The notes under the pieces are model-generated. The model was not told the origin of the DNA. It did no database searches and saw nothing but the letters and a program-made list of their open reading frames with translations. A stretch of 64,000 bases of DNA from Flavobacterium sp. ov086. Lineage in GTDB: Bacteria > Bacteroidota > Bacteroidia > Flavobacteriales > Flavobacteriaceae. This document shows, piece after piece, positions 24,585 through 33,899 of this stretch. The stretch is taken from NCBI RefSeq assembly GCF_900187965.1, contig NZ_FZNL01000018.1, positions 1 to 64,000 on the forward strand, written 5' to 3'. How positions within the stretch are numbered: position 1 is the first letter of the stretch; each line of letters starts with the position of its first letter. Position numbers and translations under genes: made by a program.

Positions 24585-24928
24585 AAAATTTTGAGTTGAT
24601 AAAAAGAGGGGGCTTTATGTTTGTTCAATCGGTTAATTACAACAACCCAATAAATCAATTGAATGAAATATCCAAAGAATTAGTTTATTTTAATTTTGAA
24701 GGTAAAGTTGTTTTCGACCTATTATTGACAAATGGTAATTCGTCAGGTCGCTTTCTTATTTCTAGCTTTACAAATAGTAAGTTTGAAATGAGTTCATTTA
24801 GAAAAACAGTCGTAGCAAAAAATATTAGAAATGAAATTATTATCTATTATAAAAAGAATCAGGAATACTTATCTAATTCGATCTTATCAAAAAAAACTAT
24901 TCAAAGTATATTAAATGAAAATGTTTAA
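24581..24928 (+). CDS. rnlB: RnlB-family antitoxin
   Basis: A 115-aa protein starting within the stop of rnlA (4-bp overlap ATGA). It matches the pattern of E. coli RnlB (123 aa): NPINQLNEISKEL, then GKVVFDLLLTNG followed by a conserved RFLI strand, and a C-terminal SILSKKTIQSIL (RnlB SVLSPDDVRQVL). It should bind and inhibit RnlA. An internal ATG at residue 13 is a possible alternative start. The gene ends before a bidirectional terminator at 25128-25154. Confidence 0.88.
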   Translation: MKNFELIKRGGFMFVQSVNYNNPINQLNEISKELVYFNFEGKVVFDLLLTNGNSSGRFLISSFTNSKFEMSSFRKTVVAKNIRNEIIIYYKKNQEYLSNSILSKKTIQSILNENV

Positions 24929-25127
24929 CGAACAAATTATACTTCATATTAGCTAAAAACTAACAGATAAAACATCCAATTGACAACACACACAGTTCTT
25001 TGCTATAAATTAAATTATTCTAAACATCTATATTTCATTATTCTCCTAATAAAACATCTTCTTTAAAAATTTCATCAAAATATATAAATTAGTAAACGAG
25101 TAGTCGTCTTTGCTAAAAACAGATAAT

Positions 25128-25154
25128 AAAAATCCACTTTTTAAGTGGATTTTT
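25128..25154. terminator. Bidirectional terminator
   Basis: AAAAATCCACTT pairs with AAGTGGATTTTT; it separates rnlB from the convergent nuclease gene. Confidence 0.75.
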
Positions 25155-25176
25155 ATTTCTTACACAGTATATCTTG

Positions 25177-26346
25177 TTATTTTTTAGTTCTAACATTCCC
25201 TTTGCCTACAATTTCTTTTGAATCTTTAATAATTTTTGAATCATCAATATTATTTTCGTTACCTTCAAATTCTGTTTTAGTCTTTTCATTTAGACTTTTC
25301 AAGTCATCATTAACAATTTCATTTTCTTTTGAAGACTTTGCATTTTCATATTGATTGAAAAATTTTCTTCTTTCAATGTTCATGTAATCCAAAATAACAA
25401 ATAAAGGTCCCTTTAGTCCTATATTTTCAATCAAATTAGGATTTGTAAAAGTCTTACTATAACCAAGAGTTTCAAATTCTTTTGCCCATGAGTACATTTT
25501 TTTTGAAATTTCCAGTTTACTAAAATACTCAATTAGGATATCTAAATTAGTCTGATGAGAAAAAACTACATTTTTTCCTGCAATTTGATAAGCTATTTCT
25601 ATAATTTTATTAACTCCATCTTTACCTAAGTTCCCATAATTCAATCCTTCAGAAATACGCTTCATCCTAATTGATGTATCTAGAAAAGCAATATCTTTTA
25701 AAATAAAATCCATTATAACCAATAAGTGAGATAATAAGATGTATATCATACGGGTTGCAATTTCTGCCTTTTGAACATCAACTAAGGATTTTTCAACAAA
25801 ATATTTTAAAAGAATTAATGTAGAATTGAAACCAGAATAATCTTGTTCATTCAATAATTTTGACTTTGAATTTTCGTAAAGATATCGCCAATCCTTATTA
25901 TACGTTTTATAACTTTTATGTTTTGAAAGTTCCGCCAATAATTCTTCTTCACTGAATCTATCGATTATTTCTTTTCCTCTCAGTTTAGATAAAAAAGAGC
26001 CATCTAAAATTACTGTATTATGGAGCTGTCCAAACGAATGAATAACTGGTTTTTCATCTGTCGTCGCGACGATACAAGAATCAAAACCTAACAACTTCAT
26101 TACACCATTAGCCCATATTATCCTTTCAAAAACCTGAGGAGATTTTTTATTTTTAATATCTACATTAATTCTCTCTCTCGTAAGACTTGAAGCTCTTCCG
26201 TATAAATATAAATCTATATCAGACACATCAAAATCTTGATATTGAAATTTTACGCCCCTGACAACGTAATAACCTAAACTTAGGAAGTAATTTCTCAACA
26301 ACTCTTCCATAAGCTCTCCTTTAAATAATTTTTGTTGATTTTCCAT
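25177..26346 (-). CDS. PD-(D/E)XK nuclease-like protein of a two-gene defence candidate
   Basis: A 389-aa protein. Residues ~8-100 have the order of a restriction-endonuclease fold: helix with E14/E15 (KGELMEELLRNYFLSLGYYV), strand with D43-I-D45 (VSDIDLYLYG), strand with D63-I-K65 (RINVDIKNKK), then a helix/strand (WANGVMKLLGFDSCIVATTD). That is the E...D...(D)xK pattern of Mrr/Holliday-resolvase-like nucleases. The remaining ~290 residues are helical, ending in a charged low-complexity tail. It starts at the TAATG junction with the upstream winged-helix gene, so the two are coupled. Nuclease call is by motif only; the system is not one I recognise. Confidence 0.7.
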   Translation of the reverse strand: MENQQKLFKGELMEELLRNYFLSLGYYVVRGVKFQYQDFDVSDIDLYLYGRASSLTRERINVDIKNKKSPQVFERIIWANGVMKLLGFDSCIVATTDEKPVIHSFGQLHNTVILDGSFLSKLRGKEIIDRFSEEELLAELSKHKSYKTYNKDWRYLYENSKSKLLNEQDYSGFNSTLILLKYFVEKSLVDVQKAEIATRMIYILLSHLLVIMDFILKDIAFLDTSIRMKRISEGLNYGNLGKDGVNKIIEIAYQIAGKNVVFSHQTNLDILIEYFSKLEISKKMYSWAKEFETLGYSKTFTNPNLIENIGLKGPLFVILDYMNIERRKFFNQYENAKSSKENEIVNDDLKSLNEKTKTEFEGNENNIDDSKIIKDSKEIVGKGNVRTKK

Positions 26347-27593
26347 TATACTCTTAATGTTCTTAACATGTCTGCTACTTGGTTTTTTGTTTGAGAGGTC
26401 TGTTTTCTTCTGTGTACGTCTCTCTGCTGTTCTGGTCCCGAATAATGTGTTACACTTGCAGTGCTGTTTGCGATAACCATAGCTTCATCCACTGTTGTTC
26501 CAAATTCTAGTACTTGCAAGGCTAACATTCCAATATCTTTTTTTAATAACCTCATATGATATGTATCCCTCCCTGGTACTCTTCTAACTTCAATTACCCT
26601 TTGAAGTTCTAAAAGCTTATAATCTTCACCTATTGCTTGTGCAGGTCCAACCCAATGACCATTAACCAGTTTTCTCATCAAGGCATTAAGCATTGTAATT
26701 CTTCCGGCATCAGGGTTTCTAAAGTTCATTCCATAATATAACGAAGAAACAAATGCTTTTGCTAAATCAAAGGCATCCTCTTCAAATGGATTACCATACT
26801 TCTCAAAAGCCGCTGGACGAGTAATAAAAACTTTTGTCTCTTGAGGATTACTTACTTCATTGAAGTCATACATCCCAATAGATTGCAATTTTGATAATAA
26901 TGGAACGCCCAGAACTTGATTTGCATTTTCAATAGCTGTACATCCTTTTGTATTTAAAATTTGATCAAATTCTGCTATACGTCTATTGTCTTCAGGAGTA
27001 AGTGAAGAAAGTACTTTACTAGCTTTTTCTGCAACATTTCTCTTAAATAAATTACCATTAAAATAAAACTTCACTTTTAGATCAATATTCTCATAATCTA
27101 CAAAACCAATCTGCTCCGACTGAAATATTAAATCAGTTGTTTGAGTTTGTGTCAACTGATGTGTATCAGAAATATATTCTTTCAAAATATTTTCTTTTTT
27201 TGGTAACTCAGACACATTTTCCGCCAAATCTAATGCCGCTTTTTGATAATTAGTTGGATTTGAATTTAAAAAAATATCAGAAGTATGACCTAAAACTGAA
27301 GAAGAGGTTAAACCTAACACTTCGATTGAACCATCCGTAGATGAATCAATTAATTGAGCTTCTTCTAAAGTTGATATAATTTCCTTAAATTCAGTTCGCC
27401 CAACATTTGAAATACGAGCAATCGCTCCAACTTTATCTTTATCAATCGTACTTTGTTCTGATGCAGCTAAATTTGAAAGAAACAAACCACTTTTACCTGC
27501 AAGTAAAATTTCTCCAAAATCGTATGTATCACGAACATCTAACAGTTTTTTTGTATGATTTATCAACCATGCTCCTTCGGTTTTCTTATCCAT
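26346..27593 (-). CDS. Winged-helix protein, partner of the PD-(D/E)XK nuclease
   Basis: A 415-aa cytosolic protein. Residues ~50-115 look like a winged helix (VGAIARISNVGRTEFKEIIS; TLEEAQLIDSSTDGSIEVLG). Helical and mixed segments follow, with an ITMLNALMRKLVNGHWVGPA region and a basic C-terminal tail (QQRDVHRRKQTSQTKNQVAD). No catalytic motif seen. Its stop TAA shares a base with the nuclease ATG (TAATG). A DNA-binding or sensor subunit feeding a nuclease is a plausible reading, but that is inference from operon context. Confidence 0.65.
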   Translation of the reverse strand: MDKKTEGAWLINHTKKLLDVRDTYDFGEILLAGKSGLFLSNLAASEQSTIDKDKVGAIARISNVGRTEFKEIISTLEEAQLIDSSTDGSIEVLGLTSSSVLGHTSDIFLNSNPTNYQKAALDLAENVSELPKKENILKEYISDTHQLTQTQTTDLIFQSEQIGFVDYENIDLKVKFYFNGNLFKRNVAEKASKVLSSLTPEDNRRIAEFDQILNTKGCTAIENANQVLGVPLLSKLQSIGMYDFNEVSNPQETKVFITRPAAFEKYGNPFEEDAFDLAKAFVSSLYYGMNFRNPDAGRITMLNALMRKLVNGHWVGPAQAIGEDYKLLELQRVIEVRRVPGRDTYHMRLLKKDIGMLALQVLEFGTTVDEAMVIANSTASVTHYSGPEQQRDVHRRKQTSQTKNQVADMLRTLRV

Positions 27594-27726
27594 ATTTTGA
27601 AAATTAATCTTATAAAAGTAACTAAAAAGTAGTTTATAAATAACTCAGTCCAACAAATTTATATTTAACCTTATTAAAAAAGGTTTTACTTTTGTAGTGC
27701 TTGCAAAAAAAACTAAATTTTAGAAA

Positions 27727-28107
27727 TTAAAAATTCCAGCGCCCATTTATTTTCAATATTCCTTCATCTTTTTTAACTTTCCAAGCGCCATATCCTTCAA
27801 GATTTAATTGTACCATAATTCCCAGATCTGTTTTCCCTAAGACTCTCATGGATTTTTCATCTCTGTGCATTAACACTTTATCATCAATTTCTATTTCTGT
27901 TGCAGAAATTCTATGGCAATTTTGATCTTTACTCTTAGTAACTATTCTTATTTCGACAGAATTATTACAGACAATACAATTCCAATCTGGATCCACTTCA
28001 TTTTGTTTTTTGAAATCTGAACAATTTATACAATAATATTCTTCTGAACTATGTGGTAATGATTTTAACATACTTTTATTTAAAATTAATTCAAGCTTAC
28101 GAGTCAA
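27727..28107 (-). CDS. Small zinc-ribbon protein
   Basis: A 126-aa protein. It has two C-x-x-C knuckles, YYCINCSDFKKQ and WNCIVCNNSVE (~25-50), making a four-cysteine zinc ribbon. A ~70-residue strand-rich domain follows (DKVLMHRDEKSMRVLGKTDL, MVQLNLEGYGAWKVKK). No family name recognised. It is upstream of and on the same strand as the winged-helix/nuclease pair (133 bp away) and could be a third member or an independent regulator; undecided. Confidence 0.65.
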   Translation of the reverse strand: MTRKLELILNKSMLKSLPHSSEEYYCINCSDFKKQNEVDPDWNCIVCNNSVEIRIVTKSKDQNCHRISATEIEIDDKVLMHRDEKSMRVLGKTDLGIMVQLNLEGYGAWKVKKDEGILKINGRWNF

Positions 28108-28324
28108 AACAAATTTACTAATTTGAAACCATTATCTATTGGCATTATTCATAATTATCTAATCTAAATTTACGTTAATCGTACTACATTTCATTAACCA
28201 AATTTGTATATCATCTTATACTTTTTTAAAAAATCCAATATTGAATAAAAATATTTTAATAAAAATAGTATGACAAACAATTTAAAATGTAAATTGATCA
28301 AAAAATTAAAAATCTTAAATTTTT

Positions 28325-31300
28325 ATGCTCGAATCAATTTCAGAAAAACTTGCACATATTTTAAAATCTGATTATGCTAATCCTTTTTTAAAAGATTTTG
28401 ATTTAAACAAAATAATAGACAATTACGGGGAAGAATTCACAGAAAAGGAACTTAGTGTCATAAGTTTTGTAAATGAGTGTAATCAAATTTCAAATGAAAT
28501 TCAAAATTTCATTTTTAATAGTTTTTTAGAACTGAATTTTACAAAGAAAGAACTACTAGATTTTCTTTTTAAAAGCATTAACAAAAATCATTTTGAGATT
28601 ATACCTTTGATGACCCAACAATTGATGGGAGAAAAAATAGCTTTTCACCAAGGTGATATTGAATTTTCAAAATTTATTTCAGAAGACGGTTCAGAAGTTT
28701 CAATGCAACATATGATTGAAGTAGGTGGTGATATTTTGGGGTATTTAATATCACTACTGAACAAATGGAATCCTATTAAGACAGATTACCATCCACGTAT
28801 TAGTTTTACTGACTTAGAATTGGGACAATTTTTCTATCTAATATGGAATCATGCAAATATTTTTTTAAACATAGAATCTGCATACGCGATTTTAATTTAT
28901 GAAAATGGCGATTTAGAGGAAAGTGAGAACTCAGAAGTATTAAAAATTTTATCAGGAATAAAATGGATAAAACTACTAAATCAAGCGTCTGAAATCAGGA
29001 CACATAGTAATTTTTACGAATTAAGATTACCACTATCATATATTTATAAAAAGTTTAATAAAAAAAAGATTGGTGTCACAAACTGCGAAATTAGTTCGGA
29101 CTACATAAATTTAGTAACCGGAACAATTGATGAAACAGATGTAAACTTGTCAATCACGATACATTTATTAAGTAAATATTATCATTACCAAAATCAAAAA
29201 TTAGAATATTATAACGGATTAACCCTTGAACAATTAAATAAGGCTTTAATTCCAATGGTTGAATTAACTTATATTTTATTTAATAATAAAACTTTAAGTT
29301 CAAAAGAAACATCCGTTAATCAATCTCCAGCAAAAATTAAAAAAGATCATCTAATCAGTTATTTAAAAACATGTACAGATTTTGATGAAATATTGATAAT
29401 AAAGATTTTGAAAGCTTTAACTTCTAGTTCTGATCGACCTTATCTTTGGAGGAGACCTTTATTTGAAGTTAACAATGATATATATTTCTGTATTTCAACA
29501 TTATCCGCACCCAATTATACACTTTTATATGAGCAAATATTAATAGAAGCAAACCATGACAATAAAAAGAGAGCGCTAATTTTAAAAAATTACATTGAGG
29601 AAGAGCTAACAGCACTGAGAATAAAATTCAATTTCAAAAAAACCGAAATTAATCATTTAGACAGTCTAATAAATCTTGACAATAATCTTTTTTTTGAACT
29701 TCAAGATTATTATATTTTAATAGAAACAAAATGTTTTGATTTTCCAATAGAGTCAAAAGAAATACATAATGCAATTATTGAAATTTCTGAATCGACATTT
29801 TCCTTAGTTGAAAAAATTGAAGTCCTGTCAAATTATTTTTCGGAAAAAAAAATAGTACCAGTAATAATTTCTAATTACAATAAATTTTCAAATCTCAGCA
29901 TTAATGGAATATCAATTATTGATTATTCATTATTCACAAATTACATAGAAACCGGAAGTCTTAAACGAGGATTATTCTCTTACGAGAATAACCAACCTAT
30001 ACAAAAAGAATATGCAGAGATAACTTACTATAAAGACGAAAATGAATTTAATAACAACTTTATAAATTTTCTATCCTTTGCTCCGCCAATTAGTGTTATC
30101 CGTGAACGAATGATTTGGAGAGAAACCGACCTTACTCCAGAAGGTTTTATCCCAAAAATAATAACTGAGGCAATCGACAAAATTGATGAGGGAGACCATA
30201 TAGCTAATCGTTTGGTAATTCTTGAAAATGCTCTAAATAATAAATACTACTATGATTTAGATAAAAGAACTAAAGAATTATACGACGAATCTATCGAATA
30301 TTCCATATCTAACATTCTTAATCAAATAGCTTACGCAGACTATGACATATCAGTCTACAAGTCAGATTTATTAGAAATTATTAAAAAATGTAAGATTGAA
30401 GGTTTTACACGCATGGTAAACTCACTAAATAATGCTTTTTCAAATATTTCATATTTAAATATTATTGAAGATAAAACTTTTGATTTAGTTGAATGTGAAC
30501 CCAATGAATTTTTTGAATTGTTGACAAAAATATTCCAATCACAACCTTCCAATATGTTTAGGCTGTATGATTTTACTGTTCCTGATAAAGTTCTTACAAA
30601 AGAAGAAGAAAAAAAGATCATTTCCGTTGCTTTAAACATCCTTTATACATTAAAACCTGAAAAAATCACTGATGAGAGGATAGAGGATTTTATGTTACAA
30701 ATAACAATAATAAAGGCTTTTAAAAATAAATATTCATTAGACTATGAGTTTTTTACAGTATGTCACAACTTCGTTGACACACTTAATTACAATAGTAAAT
30801 ATCAGCGAGCTAGAAATTTCTCTGAAGAAATTTTGGTAATTTCAATACAAGAAAAAAAGCACTATTATGGGTGGGGATTACTGTTTAATTGTTTCATCTA
30901 TCAAAACAGTCCATTTGAAGCATCTATTTACGGATCTCTATATTACACTTCGTTATCAAGATATAAAACATTTAAATATTCTGTTCAAAATGATTTATTG
31001 CACAATGCATTAAAATTCTATAGAACATTCAATTTTTTTCCCATGATGGAAAACCTTAACATAAGAATTGATGAACTTAAACTTAAAGTATATGATAGAC
31101 AAAAATTTAAACTAAGTTACTATTTAGGTATAATTAAAATTGGAAGTAAGAAACCTGAAATAATTAATGAGTCTTTAAAATATCTTGATGAAAACATAAA
31201 TGATATAATTTCTTTTGAAGAGAATGGCATCATACCTTGGCTAAATTATTTATATAATGTAAAGCGTTATGAAGAGCATTTTCATGTAGATTCGTATGGA

Positions 31301-32692
31301 CAACTTGCTAATCTTATATCAAAATTAGAAGCCAAAATAGGCTCAAACACCATTTTAACTATTCGAGCCCAACATTTTGGCGATGAGAAAAATAATAAAA
31401 AGAACCTAATAAATTTACTAGTAAGTGTTTTCGAAACAAATTCTTCTCATGACTTTAAATTTGAGGTTAAACACCTAGAACTTAATACCAAAAACTTATT
31501 ATCACAAGCATTAAAAGAAGAAGACATTGATGGCATATTACTTTGTGGAATAATTATTAATGACAATAATCTTACTTTCAACAACAAATATCACGCCTTT
31601 AATACTGTTGTAAAGTCAATACCCGTACCTGATAAAGAAATAATAGATAGATTAAATAACTATTTAACTCATATTAAAAAAGAGGCTATTATAGCCAAAA
31701 ACAATCTCTTGGTTTGGTTATTTAATCTTAACTCTAATATCTATGTTTTAACCATAAATAGTGAAAAAAACATTTCATTAAAAGAATTAAAAAAATGGGA
31801 TATTCAAAAAATGAGACTTTGGTCAAAATCAAAGAAAGATTTCTATTTCAATTCTAATAACTACTTTGATCTTGGAGCACAAGATGATGCGTATGTAAAC
31901 TCATTAGAAACATTTGCATTCACTGACCTTGAGATTAATCTAAATTATGAGGAAGTTTTCTTTTGCAGTTCAATTGATCTTTCGGAATTTTCTTCAAATT
32001 TAATAATTAATAATGGTGATTTTTTAAGCTCAAAGGTTCCTTTCACAAATATCATCTCATTAGAATGGTTTATTAAAAATAGTAACGAATATTTGATAAA
32101 AGATAAATTTACCTCTACTGCTTGGATACCAATTGAAGATGAAGATATCCCAATAAACATAAGTTTTAAAAATATAAAACCAGTATTGGAAAAACAGAAA
32201 ACAAACATTCTAACTTCGCGCCACATAAAGAAAAAAATTGACACAGATATAAATATTTTTTTAGCTCATGGAGAATTGGGATTCATGGAATTTAAAGGCA
32301 TTTATACAAATCATGATTCAAAAAGTGCAATTGTTGATCCAAAATATTTATTTGGACATGGAGAAATAGCAATATTGTTTATCTGTAATTCTGGTGTTGT
32401 AACTGAAGATTTTTTTGCAAAAGGTGTTTCTTCACTTTGTCATGACATTCTTGCTCTTGGCTATAAAGCCGTAATTGCTCCTTTTTGGCGCTTAGATATA
32501 ACTATTCCATCTTATTGGTTAGAAAGCTTTTTGGATTCCTTTAACGAGGGGTATAAAATTTCAGAAGCCGTACATATTGCTAATTTAAATCTAGGAGATT
32601 ATAAGGAAAACATTTCGACAGCTTTTATAGTTCCTGAAGGTAAATTAGCAATGCATATTTATGGAAATCCAAACATTAGAATAGCAAAATAA
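28325..32692 (+). CDS. Large CHAT-domain protease with helical repeats and a possible nuclease-like insert
   Basis: A 1455-aa protein. The C-terminal ~150 residues are a CHAT (caspase-like) domain: H1315 in FLAHGELGF and C1354 in ILFICNSGVV, 39 residues apart, with the family's usual strand before each. Residues ~620-1080 are tandem helical, TPR-like. At ~440-530 there is a segment like a PD-(D/E)XK fold: D452 in INLDNNLFF, E467-T-K469 in YYILIETKCFDFP, then KKIVPVIISNYN. The N-terminal 330 residues are helical with no known domain. TPR-CHAT proteases act in bacterial immunity (type III CRISPR, gasdermin systems), cleaving a dedicated substrate. It is followed after 7 bp by its partner gene. 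Protease call confident; nuclease-like insert tentative. Confidence 0.85.
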   Translation: MLESISEKLAHILKSDYANPFLKDFDLNKIIDNYGEEFTEKELSVISFVNECNQISNEIQNFIFNSFLELNFTKKELLDFLFKSINKNHFEIIPLMTQQLMGEKIAFHQGDIEFSKFISEDGSEVSMQHMIEVGGDILGYLISLLNKWNPIKTDYHPRISFTDLELGQFFYLIWNHANIFLNIESAYAILIYENGDLEESENSEVLKILSGIKWIKLLNQASEIRTHSNFYELRLPLSYIYKKFNKKKIGVTNCEISSDYINLVTGTIDETDVNLSITIHLLSKYYHYQNQKLEYYNGLTLEQLNKALIPMVELTYILFNNKTLSSKETSVNQSPAKIKKDHLISYLKTCTDFDEILIIKILKALTSSSDRPYLWRRPLFEVNNDIYFCISTLSAPNYTLLYEQILIEANHDNKKRALILKNYIEEELTALRIKFNFKKTEINHLDSLINLDNNLFFELQDYYILIETKCFDFPIESKEIHNAIIEISESTFSLVEKIEVLSNYFSEKKIVPVIISNYNKFSNLSINGISIIDYSLFTNYIETGSLKRGLFSYENNQPIQKEYAEITYYKDENEFNNNFINFLSFAPPISVIRERMIWRETDLTPEGFIPKIITEAIDKIDEGDHIANRLVILENALNNKYYYDLDKRTKELYDESIEYSISNILNQIAYADYDISVYKSDLLEIIKKCKIEGFTRMVNSLNNAFSNISYLNIIEDKTFDLVECEPNEFFELLTKIFQSQPSNMFRLYDFTVPDKVLTKEEEKKIISVALNILYTLKPEKITDERIEDFMLQITIIKAFKNKYSLDYEFFTVCHNFVDTLNYNSKYQRARNFSEEILVISIQEKKHYYGWGLLFNCFIYQNSPFEASIYGSLYYTSLSRYKTFKYSVQNDLLHNALKFYRTFNFFPMMENLNIRIDELKLKVYDRQKFKLSYYLGIIKIGSKKPEIINESLKYLDENINDIISFEENGIIPWLNYLYNVKRYEEHFHVDSYGQLANLISKLEAKIGSNTILTIRAQHFGDEKNNKKNLINLLVSVFETNSSHDFKFEVKHLELNTKNLLSQALKEEDIDGILLCGIIINDNNLTFNNKYHAFNTVVKSIPVPDKEIIDRLNNYLTHIKKEAIIAKNNLLVWLFNLNSNIYVLTINSEKNISLKELKKWDIQKMRLWSKSKKDFYFNSNNYFDLGAQDDAYVNSLETFAFTDLEINLNYEEVFFCSSIDLSEFSSNLIINNGDFLSSKVPFTNIISLEWFIKNSNEYLIKDKFTSTAWIPIEDEDIPINISFKNIKPVLEKQKTNILTSRHIKKKIDTDINIFLAHGELGFMEFKGIYTNHDSKSAIVDPKYLFGHGEIAILFICNSGVVTEDFFAKGVSSLCHDILALGYKAVIAPFWRLDITIPSYWLESFLDSFNEGYKISEAVHIANLNLGDYKENISTAFIVPEGKLAMHIYGNPNIRIAK

Positions 32693-32699
32693 CAATTTT

Positions 32700-33626
32700 A
32701 TGAAAATAGTTAAATCACTTATTAAAGCATTGGGAAACAATTATTATTTAGATTTTATCATTTTGGCTGGTTCAGAAGACATAGATTATATTGAGAATTA
32801 TGTACTTGTGGAATATGAAAATCAAGATTTTTACGAAAAAAGTTTAGAATCAATTCAACTAAGACAAGAAGAGATAATTAAAGAAATAAAAAAACTCTAT
32901 CAAGATTCACTAAGTGAAATTTACTTAAACCTCTCAACATCAGATCCTGATAATTTTGATTCATTCATAAAATTTAATATTGAAGCCATCAAGATTCAAT
33001 TAAAAACTTTAAAGTCTGATTTTTATGTTGATGAAAAAAAATCGAGATATTGTTCAATTTTATTAGACAATGCTGAAGTTGAAGATTTATATTATAAACA
33101 TATAACAACAACAGATTACAATGATCTCTTAATAGGCAGTAAAATACCAACCCTTTTTAGCAATTTTGATTTTAAAAATGAAAACAGAAGAACAATAGAC
33201 ATTGAAAGTTTTTACTTTAGTGAATTTCATTTGAAAAGATTCAAAACTCTAAGTAATTTACCTCTATCATTATTTTTGATCGGATATAAATTTATTCTCG
33301 AACTAATCAAAATTCAAAAGATGATAGTGGATATACGAGAATTGAAAGAAATTAGTCCAAAAATTAAATGGACTGGTAAAAGAACTCACATTGGTTTTCT
33401 ATTGGGAACACTTGCTCATTATGGATATGTCGATGCACCAAAAGGCAGAAATGGAGAAATAAACTATACAGCATTTGCTAAATTAATAAGGCAAAATTTT
33501 GACGTTGAAGGAACTGAAGATACGTTGAGGAAATATTTAAATCCAGACGATGAAAAATTCATTGAAAGTCAAAAAACATTTGACAAAGAAGGATTTAAAA
33601 TTCCACATTCAAAATTGTTAGGTTAG
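32700..33626 (+). CDS. Partner of the CHAT protease, with RteC-like C-terminal module
   Basis: A 308-aa protein, co-transcribed 7 bp after the protease gene. The first ~190 residues are mixed: FIILAGSEDIDYIENYVLVE (alpha/beta), then a coiled-coil stretch (QLRQEEIIKEIKKLYQDS). Residues ~225-308 (IKWTGKRTHIGFLLGTLAHY; TAFAKLIRQNFDVEGTEDTL; RKYLNPDD) match the look of the C-terminal helical module of Bacteroidetes RteC-type and related mobile-element proteins. No signal peptide or membrane segment; not beta-rich, so not a bacterial gasdermin. It could be the protease substrate or a sensor/adaptor. Function unknown. Confidence 0.72.
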   Translation: MKIVKSLIKALGNNYYLDFIILAGSEDIDYIENYVLVEYENQDFYEKSLESIQLRQEEIIKEIKKLYQDSLSEIYLNLSTSDPDNFDSFIKFNIEAIKIQLKTLKSDFYVDEKKSRYCSILLDNAEVEDLYYKHITTTDYNDLLIGSKIPTLFSNFDFKNENRRTIDIESFYFSEFHLKRFKTLSNLPLSLFLIGYKFILELIKIQKMIVDIRELKEISPKIKWTGKRTHIGFLLGTLAHYGYVDAPKGRNGEINYTAFAKLIRQNFDVEGTEDTLRKYLNPDDEKFIESQKTFDKEGFKIPHSKLLG

Positions 33627-33701
33627 GCGTTCCGGAACTCGTAGGAACGTAAATTTTTTTTCTTTCTCTATAGATTTGTCTCAACAATAAATGAAAATAA
33701 A

Positions 33702-33899
33702 ATGAGCCAAATTACCCCGTTTACAATTAATCTATTAATAATATTATTGTTTTTTTTGGTACTGATAATATTTTTTTGGATAATGCCAAACAAAAAATCT
33801 TACGCAGTTGTAAAAAGATTAAAAGAACTATTACAAGTACTTCCTATCAGCCAAATTTGTTTCATAATAGCTGACCACTTAAAACAAAAAAATAAATAA
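33702..33899 (+). CDS. Small single-pass membrane protein after the CHAT pair
   Basis: A 65-aa product with one strongly hydrophobic segment (residues ~9-28, NLLIILLFFLVLIIFFWIMP) followed by a basic amphipathic helix (SYAVVKRLKELLQ) and a second weakly hydrophobic stretch. It starts 75 bp after the partner gene on the same strand with an A-rich leader. Small membrane proteins next to immune proteases are sometimes their toxic effectors; that idea is speculative here. It may also be chance, but the codon use and position favour a gene. Confidence 0.5.
   Translation: MSQITPFTINLLIILLFFLVLIIFFWIMPNKKSYAVVKRLKELLQVLPISQICFIIADHLKQKNK

Noticed and set aside
32700..33626. Partner of the CHAT protease as a bacterial gasdermin
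   Set aside because: The sequence is helical with an RteC-like tail and lacks the beta-rich pore domain and N-terminal cysteine expected of bacterial gasdermins.
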